A DNA stretch of 64,000 nucleotides, taken from contig NZ_SAIY01000005.1 in the NCBI RefSeq assembly GCF_010560025.1, positions 496,001 through 560,000 on the forward strand, read 5' to 3'. A model generated the notes under the pieces. It saw only the letters and a program-made list of their open reading frames with translations, was not told the DNA's origin and did no database searches. Every line of letters begins with the position of its first letter. Position 1 is the stretch's first letter. Source of the stretch: Verrucosispora sioxanthis. Its GTDB lineage: Bacteria; Actinomycetota; Actinomycetes; Mycobacteriales; Micromonosporaceae. The translations under genes and the position numbers were made by a program. Below are positions 41,670-52,707 of this stretch, piece by piece.

Positions 41670-42278
41670 TCAGCGGGTGACGGTGCGCAACCGTCGCCGG
41701 GTGCCGAGCAACACCAGGGCCGCCAGCAGCAGTCCGCCGGCCATGGTCACCAGCAGTGGACTCGCGCCGGCGGGCAGCAGCCCGGCCAGTGTCCGCGACG
41801 CGGTACCCACCGCCAGGTAGAGGCCGGTCCAGCCGGTGGCACCGAGCGCCGCGAACCCGAGGAACCGCCGGTACGACATGTGCAGCCCGCCCGCGGCCAG
41901 CGGCAGCAGCGCGTTGAACACCGGCAGGAAGGGCGCGATCAGCACCAGTCGACCGCCGTCGCGGCGCAGGATGCCCTCCGCCGCCGCCCACCGCGTCTCG
42001 CCGACCCATCCGCCGAAGCGGCTGTGCCGCAACCGGTCGCCCCACAACCGACCGACGAGGAAGCTCAGCGACCAGCCGGTGAGGCAACCGGTGACCACGG
42101 CGACGAAGGTCGCCAGCCCGGTGGTGGGGGTGCCGACGGCCACGGCGGCGAGCACCGCCACGTCACCGGGCACCAGGACCCCGAACAGCGGCACCGCGTC
42201 GAAGAGCATGACCACCCCGAGCACTGCCATCAGCACCACCACGGGAAGCTCTCCGACCTGGGCCAACTGGTCCACCAT
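41670..42278 (-). CDS. DedA-family membrane protein
   Basis: 202 residues, about five hydrophobic segments. It shows the DedA/VTT pattern: PLFGVLVPGDVAVLAAVA in the first re-entrant region and APFLPVFNALLPLAAGGLHM then SYRRFLGF near the second. DedA proteins are thought to flip or transport undecaprenyl phosphate or phospholipids and support membrane homeostasis. The expected acidic residue in the first loop is D rather than E. A second DedA domain is in the fusion at 49354-50706. Confidence 0.85.
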   Translation of the reverse strand: MVDQLAQVGELPVVVLMAVLGVVMLFDAVPLFGVLVPGDVAVLAAVAVGTPTTGLATFVAVVTGCLTGWSLSFLVGRLWGDRLRHSRFGGWVGETRWAAAEGILRRDGGRLVLIAPFLPVFNALLPLAAGGLHMSYRRFLGFAALGATGWTGLYLAVGTASRTLAGLLPAGASPLLVTMAGGLLLAALVLLGTRRRLRTVTR

Positions 42279-42513
42279 GTCCCGTACGCTAGGGCCTGTC
42301 CGCCACTGCGGACATCCGGTTTCCTCCCCTATCTCGCGACGGAGCCCCTGAGGGTGAACCCCGACCGCGCCCGTCGGTCGGCGCCATCCGCCGCATCACC
42401 TGAGGCGCTTCGCCCGGCAAATCCGCTATTCACCGGTTACTGTCGGGAAGGTACTGGGCGATCACCGGCACGGAAGCCGACGGTCGCCCGCATGGAACAG
42501 GGAGAGAGTACGC
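42279..42513. promoter_or_regulatory. DedA/cold-shock divergent region and csp leader
   Basis: About 235 bases. The cold-shock gene probably has a long 5' leader, since the sequence from about 42450 to 42513 contains no other gene, and GGGAGAGA precedes its ATG. Candidate -10 boxes (CTATTC near 42427) are weak. Confidence 0.4.
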
Positions 42514-42717
42514 ATGGCAACCGGCACCGTGAAGTGGTTCAACTCCGAAAAGGGCTTCGGCTTCATCGAGCAGGACGGCGGAGGGCCCGACGTCTTCGTC
42601 CACTACTCGGCCATCCAGTCCAGCGGTTACCGAGAGCTGGGTGAGGGCCAGAAGGTCGAGTTCGACGTGACCCAGGGGCAGAAGGGCCCGCAGGCGGACA
42701 ACGTCCGTCCGCTCTGA
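42514..42717 (+). CDS. Cold-shock-domain protein
   Basis: 67 residues, a single cold-shock domain. RNP1 is KGFGFIE and RNP2 is VFVHYSAI, both intact. CspA-like proteins bind single-stranded RNA and DNA and melt mRNA structure. It starts MATGTVKWFNSEKGFGFIEQ, the standard actinobacterial form. It stands alone, with a strong terminator 37 bases after the stop. Confidence 0.96.
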   Translation: MATGTVKWFNSEKGFGFIEQDGGGPDVFVHYSAIQSSGYRELGEGQKVEFDVTQGQKGPQADNVRPL

Positions 42718-42753
42718 CTCGTACCGGTCCCGCGGGGCTGATCGCACGGCGGT

Positions 42754-42781
42754 GAGTGGCGGCCGGTACCGGCCGCCACTC
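42754..42781. terminator. 28-base perfect palindrome after csp gene
   Basis: GAGTGGCGGCCGGT (42754-42767) and its exact complement (42768-42781). It lies between converging genes, so probably ends transcription both ways. Confidence 0.75.
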
Positions 42782-42795
42782 GTCGGGACGTCGCC

Positions 42796-43692
42796 TCAGG
42801 CCGCCAGCCGCCGACTCAACTCACTGACGACCTGTTCCGCCACGGTTGGCGGAATCGCCGCCGCGATCTCCTGCGGGGAGAGACCGGCCAGCACACCGGT
42901 GACGATCGCCTGCTCGTCGGTGAAGTCCCGGTTCATCAGTGAGTTCACCGTGCTCTGCAGCGCGGTGAGCTGGGCGCCGATGCTGCGCAGTGTCGGGTGG
43001 GAGACCCGGAAGTCGGGGTCCGTGTGGTCCTCGCCCATGGTTGTCCGGGTGTAGGTCTGCCCGATGGGGTTGCGTCCGTCCAGCACGGTGAGGTTGCGGT
43101 GGACGGTCCTGAGCCAGTTGTGCTCCTCGGGTGTCATCTCGTTCTCCCCCTCCTCGGGGTTCAGCAGTCCGATGGTGGTCAGGTAGCGGCGGAACAGGGG
43201 CCGCTGGTCGCGGTTCGCCTTGATTGAGTCCCGGAAGAAGCTGAAGTGGGTGTGCCACAGGTGGGACCGGTCGCCGGTGCTGCGTCGACCGAGCCGGTCC
43301 CAGCGCCGGACCACGTTGCCGTCCGGCGAATAGATGATCTCGCGGATGTCGCGGGTGTCCGGGGCGTTGGCGACGCACTGCGCCACGCACCAGGTCGAGA
43401 ACGTGAACAGGTCGTGGGTACGGCCACCGGAGTTGAGCCGAAACGTTCCCACGTCCAGGGCGGCGGCGTCGAGGGTCAGTCCGTTGCGGTCGCGGGGTGA
43501 CTCGACCACCGAGTAGTCGTTGGTGACGACCCGGTCCGACCCGCAGTGGTAGCCCCCTCGGTGGTTGGCGTCGCCGACGATGCCGACCTCGTTGGGTTCG
43601 AGGTCGGCGTCGCGGCTGCGGTTGGGATCGCGGTTGAGATGCTCAAGCAGCAGACGACGAACGGCGAGAAGATTTGCCGGTGCCCGCGTCAT
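42796..43692 (-). CDS. Unidentified protein with a possible M15-like metal site
   Basis: 298 residues, no signal peptide or membrane helix. The first 190 residues contain an H/D pattern: GYHCGSDRVVTNDYSVVESP, then LDAAALDVGTF, then SHLWHTHFSFFRD. This recalls the H...D...HxH zinc site of M15 (D-Ala-D-Ala carboxypeptidase-like) folds, but I cannot confirm it. Residues about 200-298 form helical segments with alternating S, L and Q, perhaps oligomeric. AAGGGGG lies five bases before ATG 43692, and an AT-richer 160-base gap upstream probably carries its promoter. Confidence 0.6.
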   Translation of the reverse strand: MTRAPANLLAVRRLLLEHLNRDPNRSRDADLEPNEVGIVGDANHRGGYHCGSDRVVTNDYSVVESPRDRNGLTLDAAALDVGTFRLNSGGRTHDLFTFSTWCVAQCVANAPDTRDIREIIYSPDGNVVRRWDRLGRRSTGDRSHLWHTHFSFFRDSIKANRDQRPLFRRYLTTIGLLNPEEGENEMTPEEHNWLRTVHRNLTVLDGRNPIGQTYTRTTMGEDHTDPDFRVSHPTLRSIGAQLTALQSTVNSLMNRDFTDEQAIVTGVLAGLSPQEIAAAIPPTVAEQVVSELSRRLAA

Positions 43693-43855
43693 GGATCCCC
43701 CTTCGTTTACTCGTCGGGGACCAGGCACGACAGTGACACCGCGTACGCGGTGGAGAGGCTCACCGGCGGGCCCGGCCAATCGGGTGCACGGCGCCGGGCG
43801 TATCACCACGATAGCTCGCTCTTTTGGTATATGCCCAGCTCAGGGTCGCCCTGAT

Positions 43856-45532
43856 TCAGCTTGGAGAAGCCTGGGAGGCAGAGTGGACGACCGGTAGGAC
43901 CACTGCGGACGGATGATCCGGGTCGTGCATGATCTCCCGGAATCCACGACGGAGTGTGACAGCCGCGCCGAGAGGTTCGCCGGTGCCGGGGTTGCGCGCG
44001 TAGCGGGGATGAGCCCCGCCGGAGACCTGGAGCCGCAGTCGGTGCCCGGGGGCGAAGCGGTGGGCGGTCGGCCACATCTCGACCGGCACCACGACCGCGC
44101 CGGTGCCGTCGGCGGGAAACCGCTGCGGATCGAGCCGGACCAACCCGTCGCAGACGTTCCACGAACGCCCCCGGGCGTCCACGTCGCACAGCCGGACGAA
44201 AACGTCCAGGTACGTCAGCTCACTGCGCAGATGGATCTCGGCGCGTACCGGCCCGACCACCTCGATCGCGGCGGTCAACGGCTCGCTGGTCCAGGTCAAC
44301 ACGTCGGGCCGGGCCTCGACCGGACGGTTGTCGAACGGTCCGGCCCGCTGGGCCACCAGCAGTGGGCCGCCGAGCGACGGCGTCGGGTCGGCCGGGTCGT
44401 ACCAGAATCCGTCCGGCGGCGACGGCACCGGGTCCGCGGGGCTGAGAGCCGCCGCCGGATGCAGGTACCACCGGACGACGTCCGCGGGTGGCGGCCAGTC
44501 GGGCAGATCGCGCCAGCCGCCGCCCGCGCCGCCGACGTGCAGACGCACGGCCGCGTCGGCCGGGTGAGCGGCCTCGCCGGCCCCCTCGTCGGACAGATGT
44601 GTGTCGAGCCAGCGCAGACCCTCGCGCAGAGCGGCGACGAACAGTCCCGGGCTGCCGTGGGTCCACGGACCGACCACCAGGCGCGGTCGGGCGCCGGTGG
44701 CCCGCAGCGCGGTGTAGTCGCGCAGCTGGGCCGGCAGGAAGATGTCGTGCCAGCCGCTGACCATCGCCACCGGCGCGCCGACCAGGTGCAGTCGGTCGTC
44801 GAAGACCCGGCTGCGCCAGTAGTCGGCCTGCGGGGTGTGGTGCCTCAGCCACTCCTGAAAGAACGGCACGGTGACCCCGGTGGCGACCCGGTCGGCCTCG
44901 ATCAACGGAAGGTGGGCCAGGGCGGCGGCCAGTCTCGGCTGGCCGCGCTTGAGCTCCCACTGGCGGGCCAGCCACGGCACGGTCTGCGCCTGCAGCAGCT
45001 CCGCCCAGGTCAGCACCGTGTCCAGGGCGAACGACTCCCCCGCGTAGGTGGAGTCGCGGGTGGTCGAGGCGGTGGCGACCGCGACCATGGCCCGCAGTTG
45101 CGGGCCGGCGTCCGCCGCGAGCGCCCACTGCACGAATCCCTGGTAGCTGGCGCCGAACATGCCGAACGCGCCGGTCCACCACCGCTGCCGGCGCAGCCAG
45201 TCGAGCGTGTCCAGGCCGTCGTCGCGTTCGTGCACGAACGGCTGGAACTCACCACCCGAGCCGCCGGTGCCCCGACAGGACTGGATGACCACGTGGAATC
45301 CCTGCTCGGCGGCGAGCCGGCAGAGCAGCCGCATCGGCCCGGCCCGACCGTACGGGGTACGGATCAGCACGGTGGGCGCGGCGGGCAGGTCGGGGGCGTA
45401 GTGGTCGGTGCGCAGGATCACACCGTCGCGTACCCGCAGGGCGATGTCCCGGGTGACGGTGACCCGTCGGGTCCGCGCCGGTGGCAGTCGCAGGGCGGCG
45501 GCGGCGAGTCCGGCCGCCAGACGATCCAGCAC
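43856..45532 (-). CDS. CocE/NonD-family alpha/beta hydrolase (S15-like)
   Basis: 558 residues. The catalytic triad of the X-prolyl dipeptidyl-peptidase/cocaine-esterase family is visible: S129 in FGASYQG, D263 in SGWHDIF, H292 in GPWTHG. The C-terminal jelly-roll domain follows from about 340. Such enzymes cleave esters or acyl-peptide bonds; the substrate is unknown. The N-terminal stretch LAAGLAAAALRL is mildly hydrophobic, but I do not call a signal peptide. It lies three bases after the marR stop on the same strand, hence probably one operon. Confidence 0.9.
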   Translation of the reverse strand: MLDRLAAGLAAAALRLPPARTRRVTVTRDIALRVRDGVILRTDHYAPDLPAAPTVLIRTPYGRAGPMRLLCRLAAEQGFHVVIQSCRGTGGSGGEFQPFVHERDDGLDTLDWLRRQRWWTGAFGMFGASYQGFVQWALAADAGPQLRAMVAVATASTTRDSTYAGESFALDTVLTWAELLQAQTVPWLARQWELKRGQPRLAAALAHLPLIEADRVATGVTVPFFQEWLRHHTPQADYWRSRVFDDRLHLVGAPVAMVSGWHDIFLPAQLRDYTALRATGARPRLVVGPWTHGSPGLFVAALREGLRWLDTHLSDEGAGEAAHPADAAVRLHVGGAGGGWRDLPDWPPPADVVRWYLHPAAALSPADPVPSPPDGFWYDPADPTPSLGGPLLVAQRAGPFDNRPVEARPDVLTWTSEPLTAAIEVVGPVRAEIHLRSELTYLDVFVRLCDVDARGRSWNVCDGLVRLDPQRFPADGTGAVVVPVEMWPTAHRFAPGHRLRLQVSGGAHPRYARNPGTGEPLGAAVTLRRGFREIMHDPDHPSAVVLPVVHSASQASPS

Positions 45533-45535
45533 GAC

Positions 45536-46051
45536 TCACTCCGACCGGCGTCGGTGCGGCTCGGTGCGGGCGGCACGGACCTCGTCCCGGTGCTCCCGCA
45601 GGGAGGCGCCCATCGCCGTCATGAACCGGTACACCACCTCCAGTTCGTCGTCGCCGAACCCGGCCATCACCCGGTCGGTGCGCTCGCCCAGTGGCCGGAA
45701 GAAGCCCATCGCCAGTTCGGCGCCGCGTTCGGCGTAGCGCAGCAGCACCTTGCGCCGGTCCGTGGTGTCCCGGTCCCGGCGCAGGTGTCCGGCGCGTTCG
45801 AGCCGGTCGATCAGGGCGGTGACCGAGCCGGAGGAGAGGTCGAGATGTTCGCCGAGCCGGCCCGGCGTGATCGGATCGCCGAGCAGCTCGGCGTCCATCA
45901 CGGCGATCAGTGCCTGCAGGTCGGTGGCGTTGAGGCCGTGCTGGCCGGCGAAGGCGTGCCCGACGTGCTGTGCGTCCACCCCGTAGCGCCGCAGCTCAGC
46001 CGTGATCTCGGCGACCAGCACGTCCCGGCGCGTGTCGCGCCTGCGGTACAT
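45536..46051 (-). CDS. MarR-family transcriptional regulator
   Basis: 171 residues from ATG 46051. The winged helix-turn-helix is seen in NATDLQALIAVM, then TPGRLGEHLDLSSGSVTALI (recognition helix) and RRDRDTTDRRKVLLRYAERG (wing), with dimerisation helices at both ends. It is divergent from the MMPL exporter, with a 17-base palindrome over the exporter's -10 region, so it probably represses that gene and possibly itself. Ligand unknown. Confidence 0.92.
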   Translation of the reverse strand: MYRRRDTRRDVLVAEITAELRRYGVDAQHVGHAFAGQHGLNATDLQALIAVMDAELLGDPITPGRLGEHLDLSSGSVTALIDRLERAGHLRRDRDTTDRRKVLLRYAERGAELAMGFFRPLGERTDRVMAGFGDDELEVVYRFMTAMGASLREHRDEVRAARTEPHRRRSE

Positions 46052-46151
46052 ACCGTGAGCTGCCACGTCCCGCGCTTCCTCCCGAGGTCCGGGTTCGCAG
46101 CATAGCCGAGCCGGAGCCGCGTCTCGGCCGTCGAGATTCTCCACCGGTTGC

Positions 46152-46192
46152 AGAATATTTCTTGATGAGTGAAAATCTCGACTGTCTAGATA
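46152..46192. promoter_or_regulatory. MMPL promoter overlapped by candidate MarR operator
   Basis: For the MMPL gene: -35 TTGATG (46162-46167) and -10 TAGATA (46187-46192; or TCTAGA two bases earlier with a 17-base spacer). ATCTCGACTGTCTAGAT (46175-46191) is a near-perfect palindrome (ATCT-x-GAC-x-GTC-x-AGAT) covering spacer and -10. On the other strand TATTCT (46152-46157) could be the marR -10. The region is AT-rich for this genome. Confidence 0.65.
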
Positions 46193-46216
46193 CTTGCCGA
46201 CTGGGGGGTCGTCCTG

Positions 46217-48345
46217 ATGTCCGTGTTCACCCGCGTGGCGGGCGGTCGCCTGAACGCCTTGCTCACCATCCTCGCGGCGCTGGCCGTGGGCACGGCCGTC
46301 TTCTGGTTGCCCACCCCCGACAACCCGGCACCCGTCTCCGCCACCGGCCTGTCCGCCCGCTGGCAGTCCACCCAGGTCGAGCGGTTGCAGGAGGAACTGC
46401 CGGCCAGCGACGTCCAGCCGGCCATCGTGGTGGTCACCCGTGACGACGGCGCGCCGCTGACCGACGGCGACCGCGCCGCCCTCACCGACGGCACCGGCTC
46501 CCTCGGCAGGCTCACCGTCGGCGGTCAGGTCTCTCCGCCGCAACTGTCTCCCGACGGCTCGGTCGCCCTGGTCGCCGTGCCGTTGAGCACCGAGGGCGGT
46601 CAGGATGCGGTCGCCGCCACCGTGGCCGAGGTCCGCGAGGCACTTGCCGCGCTACCGGCGGAGCTGACCGTCGAGGTGACCGGCGCGCCGGCCTTCACCG
46701 CCGACCTCACCAAGGTCTTCGAGGGTGCCGACACCACCCTGCTCGCGGTCACCGCCGCGGTCGTCGCGCTGCTGCTGCTCGTCACCTACCGCAGTCCGCT
46801 GCTGTGGATGGTGCCGCTGGCCGTCGTGGCGGCCACCGAACAGGTGGCGCTGCGGGCGCTCGACACGGTCATCCCCGCCGTCGGCATCAACTACGCCGGC
46901 GGAGCCGTCAGCGGCATCGCCAGCGTCCTCGTCTTCGGTGCCGCCACCAACTACGCCCTGCTACTGATCGCCCGATACCGGGAGGAACTACGCCGGGAAG
47001 CGGACCGCTTCGCGGCCATGCGGGCCGCGCTGCGCCGCACCGCCGAACCGATCCTCGCCAGCGGCGGCACAGTCATGCTCGGGGTGCTCACCCTGCTGCT
47101 CAGCGAGCGGGAACTCAACCGGGCCCTCGCCGTCGCCTGCGCCACCGGCATCCTGCTGGCCATGGCGTCGGCTCTGCTCGTGCTGCCGGCCGCGCTGGTG
47201 CTGCTCGGGCGGCGCCTGTTCTGGCCGTTCGTGCCCCGGGTCGGCAGCGAAGGCCGGGAAGGCCGGGTCTGGGGCCGCCTCGGCGCCGCCGTGATCCGCC
47301 GCCCGGTGCCGGTCGCGGCCCTGGCCACGCTGCTGCTGGCCGCACTCGCCCTGGACAATCTCGGCCTGCGCACCGGACTGTCGGAGACCGAGCAGTTCCG
47401 GGTGCAGCCCGAGGCGGTCGCCGGGGCAGAGACCCTGCCGGCGCGTTCCCCGCCGGCACCACCCAACCGGTGGCGGTGATGACCCGACCCGACACCGTGC
47501 CGGCGGTCACCGCGGCCGCCGCCGAGGTGCCCGGGGTGGCCTCCGCCCGCCCCGGCACCGCCGGCCCCACCGTCGCACAGGTCGACGTGGTGCTCGAGGC
47601 CGAGCCGGGTACCACCGCCTCCGACCGGACGCTGGCGGCTCTGCGGGACGCGGTCGCCGCCGTACCCGACTCGGCACCACCCGCCGCCGCGGGCGGCGAC
47701 ACCCCGACCGGCGCCATCGTCGGCGGCACCGTGGCCGGCACGTACGACGCGGCGAAGGCCGACGCCGAGGACCTACGCGTCATCCTGCCGCTGATCCTGC
47801 TGCTGGTCGGCGCCGTGCTGGTGCTGCTGCTGCGCGGCCTGCTCGCTCCGGTGCTGCTCGTGGTCACCGTCGTCGCCTCGTACTTCGCCAGCCTCGGTGG
47901 TGCCTGGCTGCTCTTCGACCACGTGCTCGGCTTCCCCGCGCTGGACACCACCGTGCCGCTGCTCGCCTTCGTCTTCCTGGTGGCGCTCGGCGTGGACTAC
48001 AACATCTTCCTGGTCACCCGCGCCCGCGAGGACGCGCGCACCGCCGGCACCCGCGAGGGCATGCTCTCCGCACTAAGAGTCACCGGCGGCGTCATCACCA
48101 GCGCCGGCATCCTGCTGGCCGCCGTCTTCGCCGTCCTCGGCGTGCTACCGCTGATCACCCTCACCCAGATCGGGATCATCGTCTGCCTCGGTGTGCTGCT
48201 GGACACCCTGCTGGTCCGCACGGTCGTGGTCCCGGCCCTGGCGTTCCTGCTCGGGGAACGCTTCTGGTGGCCCGGCCGGATCAACCCGGATCAGAACCCG
48301 AGGCAGACGCACTCCGTCATCAACGCCCGGACGTTACGCACGTAG
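46217..48345 (+). CDS. MMPL-family transporter, frameshifted
   Basis: About 709 residues when repaired; RND-type exporter with two six-helix halves. First half: VFGAATNYALLLIARYREEL; second half: VALGVDYNIFLVTRAREDAR, the GVDY motif involved in proton coupling. The frame changes near 47436-47440 (ETL then GAFPAGTTQPVAV); one lost G explains it. It exports hydrophobic compounds, probably under control of the divergent MarR. The last 18 codons overlap the end of the converging transglycosylase gene, so the true C-terminus may be shorter. Confidence 0.9.
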
Positions 48346-49192
48346 CTCGCGTTGGGGATGTTCAGCGGCTTACCCTCCGGGGCCACCGCGCCGTGCCCGT
48401 AGTTGTACGCGGCGATGACCGCGTTGAGCAGGCACGAGTCCAACTCGGCGGTGCACAGGTCGGCGTCGAGCCGGTAGTCGGCGTCGAAGTACATGTCGCC
48501 GATGTACTTAGTCAGCCAGGCTAGAAAGGTGCCGCCGAGGTAGGCGTTGTCCCGGTAGTCCCACACGTCGTAGCTCTGCCCGAAACGCTGGTTCATCCAG
48601 GACGCGGTCTCCGGCATCACCTGCATCAGACCGATGCCCTTGTCGCAGGCCACGATGTTGGACTGCCAGCCGCTCTCCTGCCATGCGGTCGCCTTGATCA
48701 GGCTCACCGGGATGCGGATGTCCGGCGCCGACGTCGGCCAGTACGTCCGCCCGGCCGCCTCGGTCAGCGCCGCCTTTGCCTGCGCACGGCTGGCCTGGTC
48801 ACCCTTGTAGCTGGGCTTGCAGTCGCTCGCGGGCGGCTTCGGCGGGTCCGGCGGCACCTGCTTCTCCGTCGGCGGCTTCGGCACCGTCCGGGGAGCGGTG
48901 GCCGTGGTGCGCTTCGGCTTCGGGCTCCGCTTCGCCGCCGACGGCGACGCGCTGGCGCTGGGGGTGGCCTTCGGCGCGGCACCCATCGACTCCACCGCCG
49001 ACGGTGTCGCCGACGCGTCCTCCGGCACCGCCGAACCGCTGGGCTCCCCGAAGCGTCCGGCAACTCCTCCGGCAGCGCGACCGGGGCCGGCACCTCCGCC
49101 GCCGGAGTGTCCACAGTGGCGCATCCAGCGCCGGCCAGCAGCAGCACCGCCGCGACCACCGCCACGCCCCGTCGTGCGACGCTGCGCCCCAT
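48291..49192 (-). CDS. Lytic transglycosylase-domain lipoprotein, frameshifted
   Basis: About 300 residues. The N-terminus (ATG 49192, GGAGGAGG upstream) has a signal peptide with VVAAVLLLAGAGCAT, a likely lipobox. The frame then changes at the C run 49046-49049 (one G missing on the coding strand). A long A/S/P/K-rich linker leads to an SLT domain: SLIKATAWQESGWQSNIVAC with the catalytic Glu, IGLMQVMPETASWMN, and AAYNYGHGAV. It would cleave peptidoglycan glycan strands at the cell surface. The SLT domain itself is unbroken. Confidence 0.87.
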
Positions 49193-49244
49193 GTCGACCT
49201 CCTCCGGCCGTGACCAACCCGCCGCACACTAACAGCTACCGTCG

Positions 49245-49339
49245 GTCGCGCGTGGCCCCGCGCGACCGTCGCCGAATCCACCCCGGACACCGCTGCCCGC
49301 CGCGCGCGTGGCCCGCGCGACCGCCGAACCCAGCCCCGG
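49245..49339. repeat. Imperfect tandem repeat, two copies
   Basis: A roughly 42-base unit (49245-49286) recurs at 49300-49339 with a few changes: both contain CGCGTGGCCC-CGCGCGACCG followed by CGCCGAA and CC-CCGG. It fills the gap between the lipoprotein and the DedA-PAP2-like gene. Confidence 0.55.
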
Positions 49340-49353
49340 CGACGGCACCGGCC

Positions 49354-50706
49354 TCACCGTGCGGCGGAGCCACGGCCGGACACCGCGCGGTCCCGGGTGG
49401 CCCAGGCCACCATGAACACCGCCGTCCAGGCGGCGCCGAGCAGCACCGCGCCGACGGTGCCGCTGGCGGTGCTCAGCCCGAGGTACAGCCGGGCACCGCC
49501 GATGGTGACGACCCTGACCGCCGCGACGGTCCACGCGGCCACCGCCACCGGCCAGCGGGCGCCCCGCGACACCAGCCACGCCAGCGTGCACAGGCTCGCC
49601 GTCACCACCACGTTCTGCGTGGAGAACAGCACCACCCGCCCACCGGCGGCCAGGTCCGCCACGGCCGCGAGCACCACCAGCGGCACGAAGGCGCCGACCG
49701 TGCCGACCACACTGAGCAGGTCAGCCCGCCACGGCCGCTGCCGCCAGGCCTGCACCAGGGCCACCACCGCCACCATCACGATCAGCGACCAGCCACGCAG
49801 CAGCGACACCGCCGCCTGGGTCGCCTCCACCGCGTCGGGCGTACGACGGGCGGCGAACCAGCCGGCGATCACCCCGTCGACCAGGGCCAGGCCGCTGTGC
49901 CGGACCACCACCCGCAGCACCCACGCGATCACCAGCGCCACCACGAACAGCAGCAGCACCCCGGCCGCCAGGTTCGCCAGCAACGCCCACGCCGGCCCGA
50001 GACGCAGGCTCAGCAGGAAGAACAGCAGCCCGTAGCGGGCCGACAGCCACCGCAGCGGCGGCAGCCGGGCCGCCCGGGTCAGCAGCGCCCGCGCCGGGTC
50101 GGGGTTTCGGCCCAGCCATCGCCCGGCCAGCACCAACGCGACCAACGCGGCCACCAGCACCAGCACCGCTCCGGTGGCCCGGCCCAGCAGCCGGGAGACC
50201 GTCTCGTACGACTCCCCGGCCAGGTGCCCGACCAGCACCGAGGCACCCACCCAGGTGCTCACCCCGGCCAGGTTCCACGGCGCGAACCGGCGGTACGACA
50301 TGCCGGACGCACCGGCCAGCCGAGGCACCAGCGTGCGGGCGAACGCCACCCAGCGCGCGGTCAGCACACCCCGACCACCCATCCGGTCGAGCATCGCGTC
50401 GGCACGCGCCCACCGTTGCGGCCCCACCCGCGCACCCCACCTGCTGGCCCGCAGCCGAGGCCCGTAGCGCCGGCCGGCCCGAAACGCCAGCGCGTCACCC
50501 AACGCGGCGGCGGCGATCATCGCCAGCAACGCCGGACCGAACCGCAGCGTGCCGGTGTACGTGAGAAAGCCCACCAGCAGCAGGGTCGCCTCACCGGGGG
50601 CGACCAGCCCGATGATCAGTGCCGTCTCGGTGGCCACGATCAGCGCCGCCACGACGTAGATCAGCCACGGCGGCAGGCTCTGCACCGAACTGAGCAGATC
50701 GTGCAC
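49354..50706 (-). CDS. DedA domain fused to a degenerate PAP2-like domain
   Basis: 450 residues, about 11-12 hydrophobic segments. Residues 1-200 are DedA-like: GLVAPGEATLLLVGFLTYTG and FARTLVPRLAGASGMSYRRF. Residues about 230-440 resemble a PAP2 phosphatase in helix layout, but the catalytic motifs are missing: where a PSGH would be I see ASLCTLAWLVSRG, and the last motif reads RLYLGLSTASGTVGAVLLG, without the catalytic His or Asp. It may bind or transport lipid phosphates without hydrolysing them; this is inference. Divergent from typA. Confidence 0.8.
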   Translation of the reverse strand: MHDLLSSVQSLPPWLIYVVAALIVATETALIIGLVAPGEATLLLVGFLTYTGTLRFGPALLAMIAAAALGDALAFRAGRRYGPRLRASRWGARVGPQRWARADAMLDRMGGRGVLTARWVAFARTLVPRLAGASGMSYRRFAPWNLAGVSTWVGASVLVGHLAGESYETVSRLLGRATGAVLVLVAALVALVLAGRWLGRNPDPARALLTRAARLPPLRWLSARYGLLFFLLSLRLGPAWALLANLAAGVLLLFVVALVIAWVLRVVVRHSGLALVDGVIAGWFAARRTPDAVEATQAAVSLLRGWSLIVMVAVVALVQAWRQRPWRADLLSVVGTVGAFVPLVVLAAVADLAAGGRVVLFSTQNVVVTASLCTLAWLVSRGARWPVAVAAWTVAAVRVVTIGGARLYLGLSTASGTVGAVLLGAAWTAVFMVAWATRDRAVSGRGSAAR

Positions 50707-50830
50707 GGCGCCCCCGGATCACCTCGGCAGGACTGCCTTGCCAGTGTGACAGTGCGGTGTCGCGGGAGCGGGACCACCCGGGGTGACCCCGACGCCACGC
50801 CGCTACCGCCAAGGCGGGAGGATGGAGCCC

Positions 50831-52699
<1,869 letters not shown>

Positions 52700-52707
52700 G
52701 GCGACCG

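Noticed and set aside
43803..44189. A separate small gene antisense to the end of the CocE-type hydrolase
   Set aside because: Arginine-rich shadow of the hydrolase gene without a ribosome-binding site or motif.
50822..50824. Upstream ATG as typA start
   Set aside because: It directly follows GGGAGG with no spacing; ATG 50831 has normal spacing and the family's usual start.
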